Shown one piece after another: positions 53,666-62,801 of a stretch of 64,000 nucleotides of DNA. The DNA comes from Microbulbifer agarilyticus S89 (GTDB lineage Bacteria; Pseudomonadota; Gammaproteobacteria; Pseudomonadales; Cellvibrionaceae). The translations under genes were made by a program, and so were the position numbers. The notes beneath the pieces are model-generated. The model was given only the letters and a program-made list of their open reading frames with translations. It was not told the DNA's origin and made no database searches. The stretch covers positions 150,415 to 214,414 of the forward strand of contig NZ_AFPJ01000009.1 of the NCBI RefSeq assembly GCF_000220505.1, in the 5' to 3' direction. Each line of letters begins with the position of its first letter. Positions within the stretch are counted from its first letter, which is position 1.

Positions 53666-54535
53666 ATGCATCTACCCCACAAGAATATCCCCATGGAGTG
53701 GCTGAGGACGCTGGTCACGGTAGTGGATAGTGGCGGGTTCAGTCAGGCAGGCGAGCTGCTCTCCCGGACTCAGCCGGCCATCAGCCGACAGATCAAGGAA
53801 CTGGAGGAGCGCCTGGGAAGACAGCTGTTACTGCGTTCCGGGCGCACGCTTAATGTCACGGAAAGCGGCTTGCGGGTCTATGAGCAGGCCAAGCAGATCC
53901 TCGCCCTGAACGACGAGCTGTTGCTAGAGTTCTCCGGCAGTTCGGTGACCGGCAAGCTGCACCTGGGTATTCCCAGTGAGTTTGCATCGGTACTACTGCC
54001 GCGCATTATTGGTAGCTTTTCCCAGAACTACCCGGATGTGTCACTGGAAGTCACCAGCGACCTAAGCCGCAACCTGCTGGCCAAGGGTAAACGAGATCAG
54101 TTCGACCTGATTTTGGCGCTGCAGGAAACCCCGGCATCTTCTGATGAAAACATCGTCCTCAAAGACGACCTGGTGTGGGTGGCGAGCCCTAAATTCTCGG
54201 CACATCTGCTCAAGCCCCTACCCCTGGTGCTCGCACCCGAGGGCTGTATGTACCGCAAGCGGGCGGAGACCGTCCTGCAGGCTGCCAATATTCCATGGCG
54301 CAATGTGTTTACCATTCCGGACCTCAACGGGATCCAGTCCGCACTGGAGGCAGGCCTCGGCATTACTGCTCTCACCCGCAGCACGGTACCTGAGTCGCTG
54401 CGCATCCTGCGGCCATCAAAAAAGCTGCCCAAACTCGGCGAGATCGGTATCGGGTTGCACTTCAAAAGTCGCCGTCCCAGCCATGCGGCCGCGCGCCTCG
54501 CGGAGCATTTGCAGAGTGGCTTGATGGCTAACTAA
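53666..54535 (+). CDS. LysR family transcriptional regulator
   Basis: A 289-residue LysR regulator. The N-terminal helix-turn-helix is M-E-W-L-R-T-L-V-T-V-V-D-S-G-G-F-S-Q-A-G (split from T-Q-P-A-I-S-R-Q-I-K-E-L-E). The effector domain begins G-K-L-H-L-G-I-P-S-E-F. It resembles the group that controls amino acid catabolism. The divergent sdaA-gcvP genes are the probable target, with serine or glycine as possible ligand. Confidence 0.92.
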   Translation: MHLPHKNIPMEWLRTLVTVVDSGGFSQAGELLSRTQPAISRQIKELEERLGRQLLLRSGRTLNVTESGLRVYEQAKQILALNDELLLEFSGSSVTGKLHLGIPSEFASVLLPRIIGSFSQNYPDVSLEVTSDLSRNLLAKGKRDQFDLILALQETPASSDENIVLKDDLVWVASPKFSAHLLKPLPLVLAPEGCMYRKRAETVLQAANIPWRNVFTIPDLNGIQSALEAGLGITALTRSTVPESLRILRPSKKLPKLGEIGIGLHFKSRRPSHAAARLAEHLQSGLMAN

Positions 54536-54662
54536 TGAATAATGAAGGGAAGGCGCTAATTAGATCGCTATGGCGTGGCATGTTACGCTGCTACAACAGA
54601 TGCACGTGTAGGTGGCTGGGACGCTGTCCGGTGTAAATAACCAATAACAACCGGACCCGACT

Positions 54663-56261
54663 ATGAGTGACGCCGAAAAACCCAACGCCAACGACCATAA
54701 CCGCGCCTCTCAAAACCTCGATACCGATAAGCTCGACATCAACAACCCCGACACTCGCAACCTAAGCGCTTTGGACGCATCCCTGCTGGGCGCGGTCCTG
54801 CTGCTGGTACTCGGCGGCGCCATCGGGCTGTTCGGCAGTGACTCCCTGTCCGGTGCCACGCAGGTGGCGATGATGACCACAGGCTTCCTCGCCGCCTTGG
54901 TGGGCCTCAAGAATGGCATTCGCTGGTCCGAGATTGAAGCCTCCATCATCCAGGCCACTGCCCGCACCGCCGTTCCCAACCTTATATTCCTCTCTGTTGG
55001 CGCACTCATCGGCGCAATGATGCTGTCCGGCGCGGTGCCCACTTTGCTGTTCGTGGGTATGAAGCTGCTATCCCCCGAATGGTTCTACCCCAGCTGCTGC
55101 CTGATCTGTGCATTGGTCTCCATCTGCATCGGCAGTTCCTGGACCACTGCGGCGACCATTGGTGTGGCCATGATCGGTGTGGCCTACGGGTTCTCGCTGT
55201 CACCTGCCATTACCGCCGGCGCTGTGGTGAGCGGTGCCTACTTCGGCGACAAGATGTCGCCTCTGTCAGAGACCACTAACCTGGCACCGGCAATTGCTGG
55301 CAGCAACCTGTTTACCCATATCCGTCATATGAGCTGGGTGTCTGTTCCGAGTATTGTGCTGGCACTGCTGTTTTTCTTTATGGTCAGCGTGTTTACCAGC
55401 GCGGACAATGCGCAAGACAGCCAGATCACGGCCTTCCTAAGCGCACTCGAATCCGCCTACACCATCGCCTGGTACAACCTGATTCCGGTGGTGCTGCTAC
55501 TGGTGCTGGCGGTAAAGAAGGTGCCCGCCTACCTGGCCATTACCGGTGTCACCCTGATCGCCATGACGCTCGCGCTGCTCACGCAAATGCCGGTGGTTAA
55601 CCAGTTTATCGCGCTGCTCGGGCTGGAAGGTTCCAGCGCGCTGGGCCGCGCGCTCTGGGTCGCCCTCTACGATGGGTTTATGATCAATACCGGCAATGAA
55701 CAGGTAAACAGCCTGCTTTCCCGCGGCGGCATGCTGTCGATGGTGAATATGGTGTGGTTGGTGCTGGCATCAATGATGATGACCGGAGTGCTCGAGCGCA
55801 TCGGCTTTGTTACTTATTTGATGCGCGCCCTGTCGAAACTGATTTCTTCCACCGGCTCATTGATCGCGACCACCATGGGGACCTGCCTCGGGGTGAACGT
55901 GCTCACCGGCGACCAGTACCTGTCCATCGTACTGCCGGGACAAATGTGGAAAGCGGAATACAAGAAGCGCGGGCTGGCCAGCGAAAACTTGTCCCGCAGC
56001 CTGGAAGATGGCGGCACCATTACCTCACCACTGATTCCGTGGAATGCCTGCGGGGTTTATATGGCCGGTACACTGCAAGTGGCAACGCTCGCCTACCTGC
56101 CCTTTTGTTTCTTTAACCTGATCAACCCGTTGCTGGCGCTGCTCTACGGTTTCCTGAACATTCGTATCGTGCGCATCAGCGATGAGGAAATCGGTGAGGA
56201 AGAAAAGTCGCCACGGGAGCTACCCGCTGATGCACAGGAGAAGCCGGCGATTGCCGGCTGA
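54663..56261 (+). CDS. nhaC: Na+/H+ antiporter, NhaC family
   Basis: A 532-residue membrane antiporter with about 11-12 transmembrane helices, preceded by a charged 30-residue N-terminal tail. Family segments are F-G-D-K-M-S-P-L-S-E-T-T-N-L-A-P near 196-211, S-I-C-I-G-S-S-W-T-T-A-A-T-I-G-V near 153, and N-V-L-T-G-D-Q-Y-L near 414. It exchanges sodium for protons, or malate/lactate in some members. A short hairpin (AGCCGGC-GATT-GCCGGCT) overlaps the end, 56243-56260. No strong ribosome site. Confidence 0.92.
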   Translation: MSDAEKPNANDHNRASQNLDTDKLDINNPDTRNLSALDASLLGAVLLLVLGGAIGLFGSDSLSGATQVAMMTTGFLAALVGLKNGIRWSEIEASIIQATARTAVPNLIFLSVGALIGAMMLSGAVPTLLFVGMKLLSPEWFYPSCCLICALVSICIGSSWTTAATIGVAMIGVAYGFSLSPAITAGAVVSGAYFGDKMSPLSETTNLAPAIAGSNLFTHIRHMSWVSVPSIVLALLFFFMVSVFTSADNAQDSQITAFLSALESAYTIAWYNLIPVVLLLVLAVKKVPAYLAITGVTLIAMTLALLTQMPVVNQFIALLGLEGSSALGRALWVALYDGFMINTGNEQVNSLLSRGGMLSMVNMVWLVLASMMMTGVLERIGFVTYLMRALSKLISSTGSLIATTMGTCLGVNVLTGDQYLSIVLPGQMWKAEYKKRGLASENLSRSLEDGGTITSPLIPWNACGVYMAGTLQVATLAYLPFCFFNLINPLLALLYGFLNIRIVRISDEEIGEEEKSPRELPADAQEKPAIAG

Positions 56262-56300
56262 TTCGGGCGCTCCGGATAGGGCCTGAAATAAGGATGAAGA

Positions 56301-57482
56301 TCAGCGCTCCGCCAAAATCGCTCCAGCGCAGGCGGCAATGCGCTCGCAGGCCTTGTCCAGATCCGACTCGCTCACGCAGAAGCTGGCACGCACATGCCCA
56401 CTGGCACTGGGGCCAAACGCTTCCCCCACCAATACGGATACACCAAACTCATCCAGCAGCCGCTCGGCAAAGGCTTCCGAGCTGACACCGAGTTCGCGTA
56501 CATCCAGCATCATAAACATACCGCCGGCCGGCGTATGGCAACGAATACCCGGCATGGACTGCACCCGCTCCACCATCAAGTCGCGGCGACGCCGGTAGGC
56601 CTGGCGCATCTCTTCAAGCTCCGGCAAATCCGCGGTCAGAGCGGTGACTGCAGCGCTTTGCACGAATGCGGGGCTGCCGTACAGCATGCACAGGGTCAGG
56701 TTGCCCGCGTGCTCGGCAAACTCCTGCGGGCCAATTACCCAACCCAGGCGCCAGCCTGTCATGGCGTGGGACTTGGACAGGCTGGAAATGGTTACCGTGC
56801 GCTCAGCCATACCCGGCAATTGCCCCGGGTGAAAGTGCTCGCCCTCAAACATCAGGTCTGCGTAGACCTCATCCAGCATCAACCACAGGTCGTGCCCGAT
56901 ACAGATTTCTGCCAGCTTTTTCCAGGTGGCACCATCAACGGCAGCACCGGTGGGATTGTTCGGGGTATTGACCAGAATCGCGCGGGTACGCGGGGTAATT
57001 TTTGCCGCGATCGCCGCCGGATCGAGATTGAAATGCTGCTCGGGCTGCAGCGGGACATTCACCACTTTGGCACCGGTGGCCTGCAGGAATGCCTCGTACG
57101 TCACGTACATGGGCTCCGGCACAATCACTTCATCGCCCCGGTTCAGCAAGCACTGTGCGGCCACGTACAGACCACACTGGGCACCGGCCACCACAACCAC
57201 CTGCTCCGGGCTGGTATCAACACCCGTTTGTGCAAAATGCCGCTTGGCCAGAACCTGTTGCAGCTCCGGTTCGCCACGGTGATCCGCGTAATGGGTGGAA
57301 CCTGAGCGCAGCTCGTTACAGGCGGTATCGACGATTGCCGTTGGCGTATCGAAGTCCGGATCGCCCACCGACAAGATCACCACATCCTCGCCTGCGGCGC
57401 GGCGCTGCTGCGCGCAAAAATGAATATCCCATGCGCTGGAGCCTTTCCCGGCAATACGCTGCGTCAAGTCTGAGTACTTCAT
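56301..57482 (-). CDS. aruH: Arginine:pyruvate transaminase-like aminotransferase
   Basis: A 393-residue class I/II PLP aminotransferase. The PLP lysine is in S-S-L-S-K-S-H-A-M-T-G-W-R near 230; N-N-P-T-G near 175 and A-S-F-C-V-S near the end (R of the carboxylate site in H-V-R-A-S-F) fit. ATG 57482 has AGAGAG before it. It lies 53 bases after the AruI-type decarboxylase on the same strand. AruH has 393 residues in Pseudomonas and is paired with AruI in the arginine transaminase pathway. The pairing supports the name; sequence alone gives only the class. Confidence 0.8.
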   Translation of the reverse strand: MKYSDLTQRIAGKGSSAWDIHFCAQQRRAAGEDVVILSVGDPDFDTPTAIVDTACNELRSGSTHYADHRGEPELQQVLAKRHFAQTGVDTSPEQVVVVAGAQCGLYVAAQCLLNRGDEVIVPEPMYVTYEAFLQATGAKVVNVPLQPEQHFNLDPAAIAAKITPRTRAILVNTPNNPTGAAVDGATWKKLAEICIGHDLWLMLDEVYADLMFEGEHFHPGQLPGMAERTVTISSLSKSHAMTGWRLGWVIGPQEFAEHAGNLTLCMLYGSPAFVQSAAVTALTADLPELEEMRQAYRRRRDLMVERVQSMPGIRCHTPAGGMFMMLDVRELGVSSEAFAERLLDEFGVSVLVGEAFGPSASGHVRASFCVSESDLDKACERIAACAGAILAER

Positions 57483-57535
57483 TACCACTCTCTGGTTTGC
57501 TTCGTTCTTATTACTTGCGAACGCCGTCGCAACCG

Positions 57536-59155
57536 TTAACGCGTTACCTGCGCCGCATCGACTTCAATAAAGCTGACGCCCGCAAACCCAAATGCCTCGG
57601 TTAAATCGTTGCGCAACTCCGCCAGGGACTGCGGCTGATACACGACGCAACCGAAGGCTTGCGCCAAACCGGTAAAGTCCGGATTGCGTGGCGATACACC
57701 AACCAATTCGATATCGCGGGCCAGCATGTCGTCACGAATCTGTCCGAGGCTCGCGTTGTTGTATACCAGCACAACGAGCGCGCTCTGAATTTCCTCAACC
57801 GCGGTAGCCAGTTCCTGCACCGTATACAGAAAGCCACCATCGCCAGCGATCACCAGTGCCGGCTGCTCGGGTGCCGCAACCTTCGCGCCGATACCCGCAG
57901 GCAGGCCATAACCCAGGGTGCCATAGCCGGTGGGGTGCAGCCATTTGCGCGGTGCGCGGCTATCGAACACGTAATTGCCGGTATAAGCGATCTGCGTCAT
58001 ATCCGTGGCAACAACCGTATGTTCCGGCAGTCCTTCGGCAATGCTTTCCAGCACGCGCTGATGCAGTTGCTGTAACGGTTCGTGCCCGGCCCTGACCTGC
58101 CCCGGCAGCTGCTGCAGGCGCTCTAGCCACGCAGGCTCAACATTTGACGTGCGCTCACCCCATTCCTCCAGCAGCGCCAGTGCGGCCTGATAGCTGTCCG
58201 CCACCATCGGCAATGCCGCTGGGTACAGGTCATTCATCTTGGTGCTGTCGATATCGATTCGGATCAACTGACCGTTGATGGGCAGGCTATCGCGCCAGAA
58301 ATCGGTTTCCGCAAGCTCGGTACCAATTGCCAGCACGACGTCAGCGTCGACCACGTAATCCCATGCCGGCGACACACACAGCGTTGCGCCGCCCGACAGG
58401 GGGTGCCCCGGTGGCAAGATGCCCTTGCCTGCAATAGAGGTGAACAGTGGTGCATTGACCGCTTCCGCCAGGGTGCGGATCTCCGCCGCCGCTTCGAGCG
58501 CACCACCACCGGCGATCATCATCGGCCGTTTTGCCGCGGCCAATAGACGCACAGCCTGCTCAATATCTGCCGCGCAGGCCGGCGGGCGCTTGGCACTGAC
58601 TGCCACACTATTGGTCCAGTCATAAGCAACCGGCGCCGCCAGCACGTCCATCGGTACCTCAATGTGTACCGGACGTGGACGTTCACTATTGAACACAGCG
58701 AATGCACGGGCTATCAGTCCCGGCAGTTCTTCCGGTGACATCGCCGTGGCACTGAATGCCGTCAGCGGTGCACTAATCGCGCGCTGGTCCTTGGTCTCAT
58801 GCAGACGCCCCAGGCCCTTACCAAGGGTGGGGGTTTCATTGACACTGGTAATCACCAGCATGGGAATGGAATCGGAATAGGCCTGACCAATGGCTGTGGC
58901 CGCATTGGTGAGCCCCGGCCCGGTAATCAAGAAACACACGCCGGGTTTGCCGCTCACACGGGCATAGCCATCGGCCATAAAGCCCGCACCCTGTTCGTGC
59001 CGGGTGAGAATATGACGTATCTCGGTATGCGGCAGGCCGCGGTACAGCTCCAGGGTATGCACCCCCGGAATACCGAACACTGTGTCGACTCCATAGTTCT
59101 CTAACAGCTTAACTAAAGCTTCTCCCCCAGTATTCGCCATACCGCAATCACTCAT
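57536..59155 (-). CDS. aruI: 5-guanidino-2-oxopentanoate decarboxylase-like TPP enzyme
   Basis: A 539-residue thiamine-pyrophosphate enzyme with three domains. The N-terminal pyrimidine domain has V-F-G-I-P-G-V-H-T-L-E-L-Y and catalytic Glu in T-R-H-E-Q-G-A-G-F-M. The central domain follows. The C-terminal PP domain has G-Y-G-L-P-A and the G-D-G-G-F-L-Y metal motif (GDG...N-N-A-S). The H-T-L-E-L-Y-R-G-L opening is typical of the 2-ketoarginine decarboxylase AruI rather than acetolactate synthase. It converts 2-ketoarginine to 4-guanidinobutanal. ATG 59155 is used; ATG 59140 is possible. Confidence 0.85.
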   Translation of the reverse strand: MSDCGMANTGGEALVKLLENYGVDTVFGIPGVHTLELYRGLPHTEIRHILTRHEQGAGFMADGYARVSGKPGVCFLITGPGLTNAATAIGQAYSDSIPMLVITSVNETPTLGKGLGRLHETKDQRAISAPLTAFSATAMSPEELPGLIARAFAVFNSERPRPVHIEVPMDVLAAPVAYDWTNSVAVSAKRPPACAADIEQAVRLLAAAKRPMMIAGGGALEAAAEIRTLAEAVNAPLFTSIAGKGILPPGHPLSGGATLCVSPAWDYVVDADVVLAIGTELAETDFWRDSLPINGQLIRIDIDSTKMNDLYPAALPMVADSYQAALALLEEWGERTSNVEPAWLERLQQLPGQVRAGHEPLQQLHQRVLESIAEGLPEHTVVATDMTQIAYTGNYVFDSRAPRKWLHPTGYGTLGYGLPAGIGAKVAAPEQPALVIAGDGGFLYTVQELATAVEEIQSALVVLVYNNASLGQIRDDMLARDIELVGVSPRNPDFTGLAQAFGCVVYQPQSLAELRNDLTEAFGFAGVSFIEVDAAQVTR

Positions 59156-59341
59156 TTTATTCTGGTTGGGCGGCCATGCTACGGGGAGTGACTGAAAACC
59201 TCAATGTAGGTTTAGGACAGGCATACAGCACGCCATATAAGCGATATGGACAAGCCTATCGGGCTGTTTGATACTTATTCGGCAGCGGATAAAGGTGCAA
59301 GAATGACGACCTCCATAGTGTGGCCAAGCGCGAGATAACCA

Positions 59342-59821
59342 ATGACCTACGTACCCTCCAAAAGCCCGATCCTGAAACTTTGGAAAAGCTTCGGCGGCAA
59401 TGGCGTTGGCCGCTGGCTGGTGAGCAAAATCGTCTGCTTTAATGCGCCCTATTTCAACTCCATCAAACCGCGCTTCACGGAGATAAAGCCGGGCCTGGTC
59501 GAGGTTAAACTGAAAAAGCGTCGCGCGGTGCAAAACCACATTAAAACCGTGCACGCCATTGCCATGTGTAATGCAGCGGAGCTCGCCGGCGGTGTTTGTC
59601 TGGACGTATCGCTTAACGGCAACTTCCGCTGGATACCGGTAGGTATGACCGTGCAATACCTGAAGATGGCCAAAACCGATTTGCGCGCCGTGTGTAAGGT
59701 CGATGATTTTCACTGGGGTTCTGCGCAGGACGTGGTGATGCCCGTCAGTGTATTTGATACCAATGGTGAGGAAGTCTTCCACGCGGACATAACGATGCGA
59801 ATTTCGCCGAAGAAAAAATAA
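59342..59821 (+). CDS. DUF4442 hotdog-fold protein (thioesterase-like)
   Basis: A 159-residue protein of DUF4442, a hotdog-fold group related to acyl-CoA thioesterases. F-N-A-P-Y near 33, K-K-R-R-A-V-Q-N-H-I-K-T-V-H-A-I near 57-74, and A-M-C-N-A-A-E-L-A are typical. It acts most likely on an acyl-CoA, but the substrate is unknown. No strong ribosome site. Confidence 0.85.
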   Translation: MTYVPSKSPILKLWKSFGGNGVGRWLVSKIVCFNAPYFNSIKPRFTEIKPGLVEVKLKKRRAVQNHIKTVHAIAMCNAAELAGGVCLDVSLNGNFRWIPVGMTVQYLKMAKTDLRAVCKVDDFHWGSAQDVVMPVSVFDTNGEEVFHADITMRISPKKK

Positions 59822-59864
59822 TCTGCCCCAACGAACAGCTGCTTACCACCGATACAATGGCGCC

Positions 59865-60347
59865 ATGACCAAACCAATCCCACCGCATCATTTCCGCTGG
59901 CTCTCATTCGAGCAGCTTACGGCGGACGAGCTCTACGAAATCCTGCGCGTGCGCCAGCAGGTCTTCGCCGTAGAACAGGAAAGTATTTACCTGGACGTGG
60001 ATGGCAAAGACCAGCATGCAAAGCACCTGGTGTGCTGGGACGCTGAATCCACCAAGCCCACCCTACTCGCCTACCTGCGTGTGGTTTCGCCCGGAAAGAA
60101 ATATGCCGAGCCATCTATCGGCCGCGTGCTAACCCGTGAAAGCGCACGTGGTACAGGCATTGGCAAAGAGTTAATGCGGCTGGGCGTCGAGGACACCCTG
60201 AGGGAACACCCGCAGGCCGCCATCCGTATTTCAGCGCAACTGTACTTGAAGCGCTTCTATGAAGAGTTTGGTTTTGCCCAGATCTCCGACGTCTACGACG
60301 AAGATGGCATTCCGCATATTGAGATGTTGCGCCAGCCAGGGCCCTGA
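59865..60347 (+). CDS. elaA: ElaA-type GNAT acetyltransferase
   Basis: A 160-residue GNAT-fold acetyltransferase of the ElaA group. It has L-Y-E-I-L-R-V-R-Q-Q-V-F-A-V-E-Q near the start, D-x-K-D-Q-H-A-K-H-L, then I-G-R-V-L-T, and the acetyl-CoA site R-G-T-G-I-G-K-E near 97. C-terminal F-G-F-A-Q-I-S-D-V-Y-D-E-D-G-I-P-H-I is typical. The acceptor is unknown. It starts 43 bases after the DUF4442 gene. Confidence 0.9.
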   Translation: MTKPIPPHHFRWLSFEQLTADELYEILRVRQQVFAVEQESIYLDVDGKDQHAKHLVCWDAESTKPTLLAYLRVVSPGKKYAEPSIGRVLTRESARGTGIGKELMRLGVEDTLREHPQAAIRISAQLYLKRFYEEFGFAQISDVYDEDGIPHIEMLRQPGP

Positions 60348-60391
60348 TAAACAACCGCAAAGCCCGCCCAAAAAACGCTTACCCCACAAGC

Positions 60392-60405
60392 TTGACTAAA
60401 GTCAA
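60392..60405. promoter_or_regulatory. FNR/Anr-like box upstream of methyltransferase
   Basis: TTGAC-TAAA-GTCAA is a perfect inverted repeat of the FNR/Anr/Dnr type (consensus TTGAT-N4-ATCAA). A possible -10 TATAAA lies at 60435-60440. The methyltransferase starts at 60500. Confidence 0.7.
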
Positions 60406-60416
60406 AAAACGCAATC

Positions 60417-60438
60417 TATATCAAAACTTATTGATATA
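60417..60438. promoter_or_regulatory. Perfect inverted repeat near the methyltransferase promoter
   Basis: TATATCAA-N6-TTGATATA is an 8-bp perfect inverted repeat. Its right arm overlaps a possible -10. It contains the half-sites ATCAA and TTGAT in outward orientation, so it might bind a second regulator dimer or an FNR-type protein. Confidence 0.6.
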
Positions 60439-60499
60439 AAACGCCCGCTTTCTGCGTTAAGGTTTCTCCAAACAGAGTAACAATAAAGCGAGAGCCCTC

Positions 60500-61300
60500 A
60501 TGAGCAAAGCCTATAACGAGATGTCTTATGTTGAAGTTGCTGCGATTTACAACGACATCAACAATATCCCGCTCGATGCGGCCGCCGACCTCGGTAAAGC
60601 AGCCGCAGACCTTGTAGGTGAAGGAGCCAAGATCATGGACTTCGGCGGTGGTGCCGGACGCATCTCCGTGCCTATCGCAGCGCACACTGACATGATTGCC
60701 ATGGATATCGAGCACCACATGCTAAAGGCATCCAAAAAACTAGCCGAAGACCGCAACATTCGCGCGCGCCAGTCTGTAGGTACCGTCCTGCAAACCCCCT
60801 TCGCATCCAACACCTTCGACGCGGTGATCACCACCAACGTCCTGCATCAGGTCGAATTTTGGCGTGACGCGCTGAAAGAAGCTGCCCGCGTGCTGAAACC
60901 CGAAGGCACATTCATTATTGGTCGGGATGTACTGGACGAGGAGTCCAATGCAAGTGCCCTGCGCAACCAGTCACGCATGTTTACCGTGGATATCGCCCCC
61001 GAAATGCGCCCCACCGACGCCGCCGGCCCCACACTGTTTCAGGAAATTCAAAAGCTCGGCGGTCAGATGACCCGCCCGGTAGTTGGATGCAAGTGGATTG
61101 AGAAGGTTTCTATTGCGGAAATTTTGGACCGCATGGAGAACGGTGTACACAACGAAACCTGGAGCCTGAGCCGCGCGCAAATTGATGCACTCATGGCCAA
61201 GGTTCGTCCGTGGGCGGAGTCGCACTTCGATGATATTCACGCAGTTGACGATGTTCAGTGGGAGTTCCACCTCTACCCCATCAACGGTATGGGCAAGTAA
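60500..61300 (+). CDS. Class I SAM-dependent methyltransferase of unknown substrate
   Basis: A 266-residue Rossmann methyltransferase. The SAM site is I-M-D-F-G-G-G-A-G-R (residues 45-54), the acidic residue at the end of beta 2 is Asp69, and motif N-V-L-H-Q-V-E-F-W lies near 115. R-V-L-K-P-E-G-T-F-I-I-G-R follows. No membrane segment. The C-terminal 90 residues are not recognised. It is not obviously BchM, UbiE or UbiG. GCGAGAG precedes ATG 60500. It is the first gene of a run with two PucC-type transporters and has an FNR-like box upstream. Confidence 0.85.
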   Translation: MSKAYNEMSYVEVAAIYNDINNIPLDAAADLGKAAADLVGEGAKIMDFGGGAGRISVPIAAHTDMIAMDIEHHMLKASKKLAEDRNIRARQSVGTVLQTPFASNTFDAVITTNVLHQVEFWRDALKEAARVLKPEGTFIIGRDVLDEESNASALRNQSRMFTVDIAPEMRPTDAAGPTLFQEIQKLGGQMTRPVVGCKWIEKVSIAEILDRMENGVHNETWSLSRAQIDALMAKVRPWAESHFDDIHAVDDVQWEFHLYPINGMGK

Positions 61301-61394
61301 GGTCCCTGGGGCCGTTACCGGGAGATGTTGCCGGGCGCCCCGGCTCCCCGCACTTTCAGAACTCGAATAATGATAACGACTGCAAGAGTACCTT

Positions 61395-62768
61395 ATGGAC
61401 AAGCGCCTTCTGATACTTAAAGCATTTCAGCTGACCCTACCACGCGCTGCGGCTGGTTGGCTATTCGCGCTGCTCACAAGTAATTTCAATCGTATTGCTA
61501 TTTACGACCTCGGGATCACCGCTGTTGTAATTACCAGCCTGCTGGGGCTTTACCATTTCCTCTCCCCATTTCAGGTTATTTACGGTCGTATCGCTGATAG
61601 GATTCCGATCTTTGGTCTCCATCGCACCCCCTATGTAATGATTGGCATGACGGTCTCAGCGATCGCGGTCGCCACACTGCCCTACATCGTGGTTCCCATG
61701 TCGCAAACGCCGAACGAGTTGCTCGGGGTGACTTTTCCATACATTACTTATATTGCTGCGTTTATCGTTCTAGTTATTTTCGGTATCGGCTTTGCCGGGG
61801 CCGGTGCCAACCACCTGGCTCTGGTTGCCGAGGTCATTCCCGAGCGCAGTCGCGGGCTCGTGACCGCGCTGATCTGGACCATGCTCATCGTCGGTATGAT
61901 CGTGTCGCTGCAGTTCATTCGCCACTATATGCCGGTCTACGATGAGCAGACTATGCGTGAGCTGTATCTGCTTTCAATTCCGGTAGTAGCAATCACCACG
62001 TTGCTCGGTTTGATCGGTGTCGACAAGCCGCGCACAGCCGAATCCACTGCTGCATCGGATAGCAAATTGGATGCGGAAGAACACGCAAGCCTGAAAGACT
62101 TCGCGGTTGATGTCGCCAGTAACTCGACCGTAAGAAACTTCTTCGCTTTCATCTTTCTGTTTATGTTTGGCTACAGCCTGCAAGACAACATTCTGGAAGT
62201 CTTTGGCGCTGAAGTACTACAAATGACGGTTGGCGAAACGGGCCGCTTCCAACAGATTTGGGGCACTGGTGCAATCATCGGCATGTTCCTGATGGGATCC
62301 CTGGTGTTCCGCGGCGGCATCTCCAAGATCAACGCCATCACCTTTGGTATTACCGGCATCGGATTCTCGATGTTCGCACTGGCCATAGGCGCCTACCTCC
62401 CTTCGGAAACCCTCGTTAACTATTCGCTTGCGAGCATGGGGTTCTTCAACGGATTTGCCCTGGTAGGCACGCTCACCAGCATGATGGAGTTTACGACGGA
62501 CAAAGCGCGCGGTGCGTATATCGGCCTATGGGGGCTGGCCATCGCATTTGCCAACGGCCTCGCCTCCATGGCTGGCGGCCAGCTGGTGACCTCGCTGATC
62601 GAAAGCGGCATGTTCAGCGCCTCGGACGGCTTCGCCATCATCTTCTTCGTTGAGGGACTTATCAGCCTGTACAGCCTGCACTTCCTGTGGCGAGTGAATG
62701 TCGAGAGCTTCCACAAGCGCATCAGCAAAGATGGTCTCAGTAATGCCATGGCATCTGACCTTGGTTAA
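61395..62768 (+). CDS. PucC/BCD-type MFS protein, first copy
   Basis: A 457-residue membrane protein with about 12 helices of the major facilitator superfamily. The PucC/BCD group is marked by G-R-I-A-D-R-I-P-I-F-G-L-H-R-T-P-Y-V near 61-78 and, in the second half, L-Q-D-N-I-L-E-V-F-G-A-E-V with following T-V-G-E-T-G-R-F-Q-Q. Known relatives (PucC, LhaA, bacteriochlorophyll delivery family) assist light-harvesting complex assembly in phototrophs. No photosynthesis gene is seen here, so the cargo is unknown. It may be a tetrapyrrole or pigment. It starts 94 bases after the methyltransferase. Confidence 0.87.
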   Translation: MDKRLLILKAFQLTLPRAAAGWLFALLTSNFNRIAIYDLGITAVVITSLLGLYHFLSPFQVIYGRIADRIPIFGLHRTPYVMIGMTVSAIAVATLPYIVVPMSQTPNELLGVTFPYITYIAAFIVLVIFGIGFAGAGANHLALVAEVIPERSRGLVTALIWTMLIVGMIVSLQFIRHYMPVYDEQTMRELYLLSIPVVAITTLLGLIGVDKPRTAESTAASDSKLDAEEHASLKDFAVDVASNSTVRNFFAFIFLFMFGYSLQDNILEVFGAEVLQMTVGETGRFQQIWGTGAIIGMFLMGSLVFRGGISKINAITFGITGIGFSMFALAIGAYLPSETLVNYSLASMGFFNGFALVGTLTSMMEFTTDKARGAYIGLWGLAIAFANGLASMAGGQLVTSLIESGMFSASDGFAIIFFVEGLISLYSLHFLWRVNVESFHKRISKDGLSNAMASDLG

Positions 62769-62801
62769 CCCGGCAAATAATTCAAATAAAGGTGCATCGA
62801 A

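Noticed and set aside
56394-57305. Rightward frame of 303 residues opposite the aminotransferase
   Set aside because: The aminotransferase is complete and has its PLP motif; the opposite frame is a shadow.
59233-59249. Small inverted repeat CCATAT-N5-ATATGG before the DUF4442 gene
   Set aside because: Only a 6-bp arm with no link to a known regulator; could be chance in this AT-richer gap.
61301-61394. GC-rich inverted segments between methyltransferase and first PucC gene as a terminator
   Set aside because: The stem is imperfect and no T-run follows; the genes are in the same direction and probably co-transcribed.
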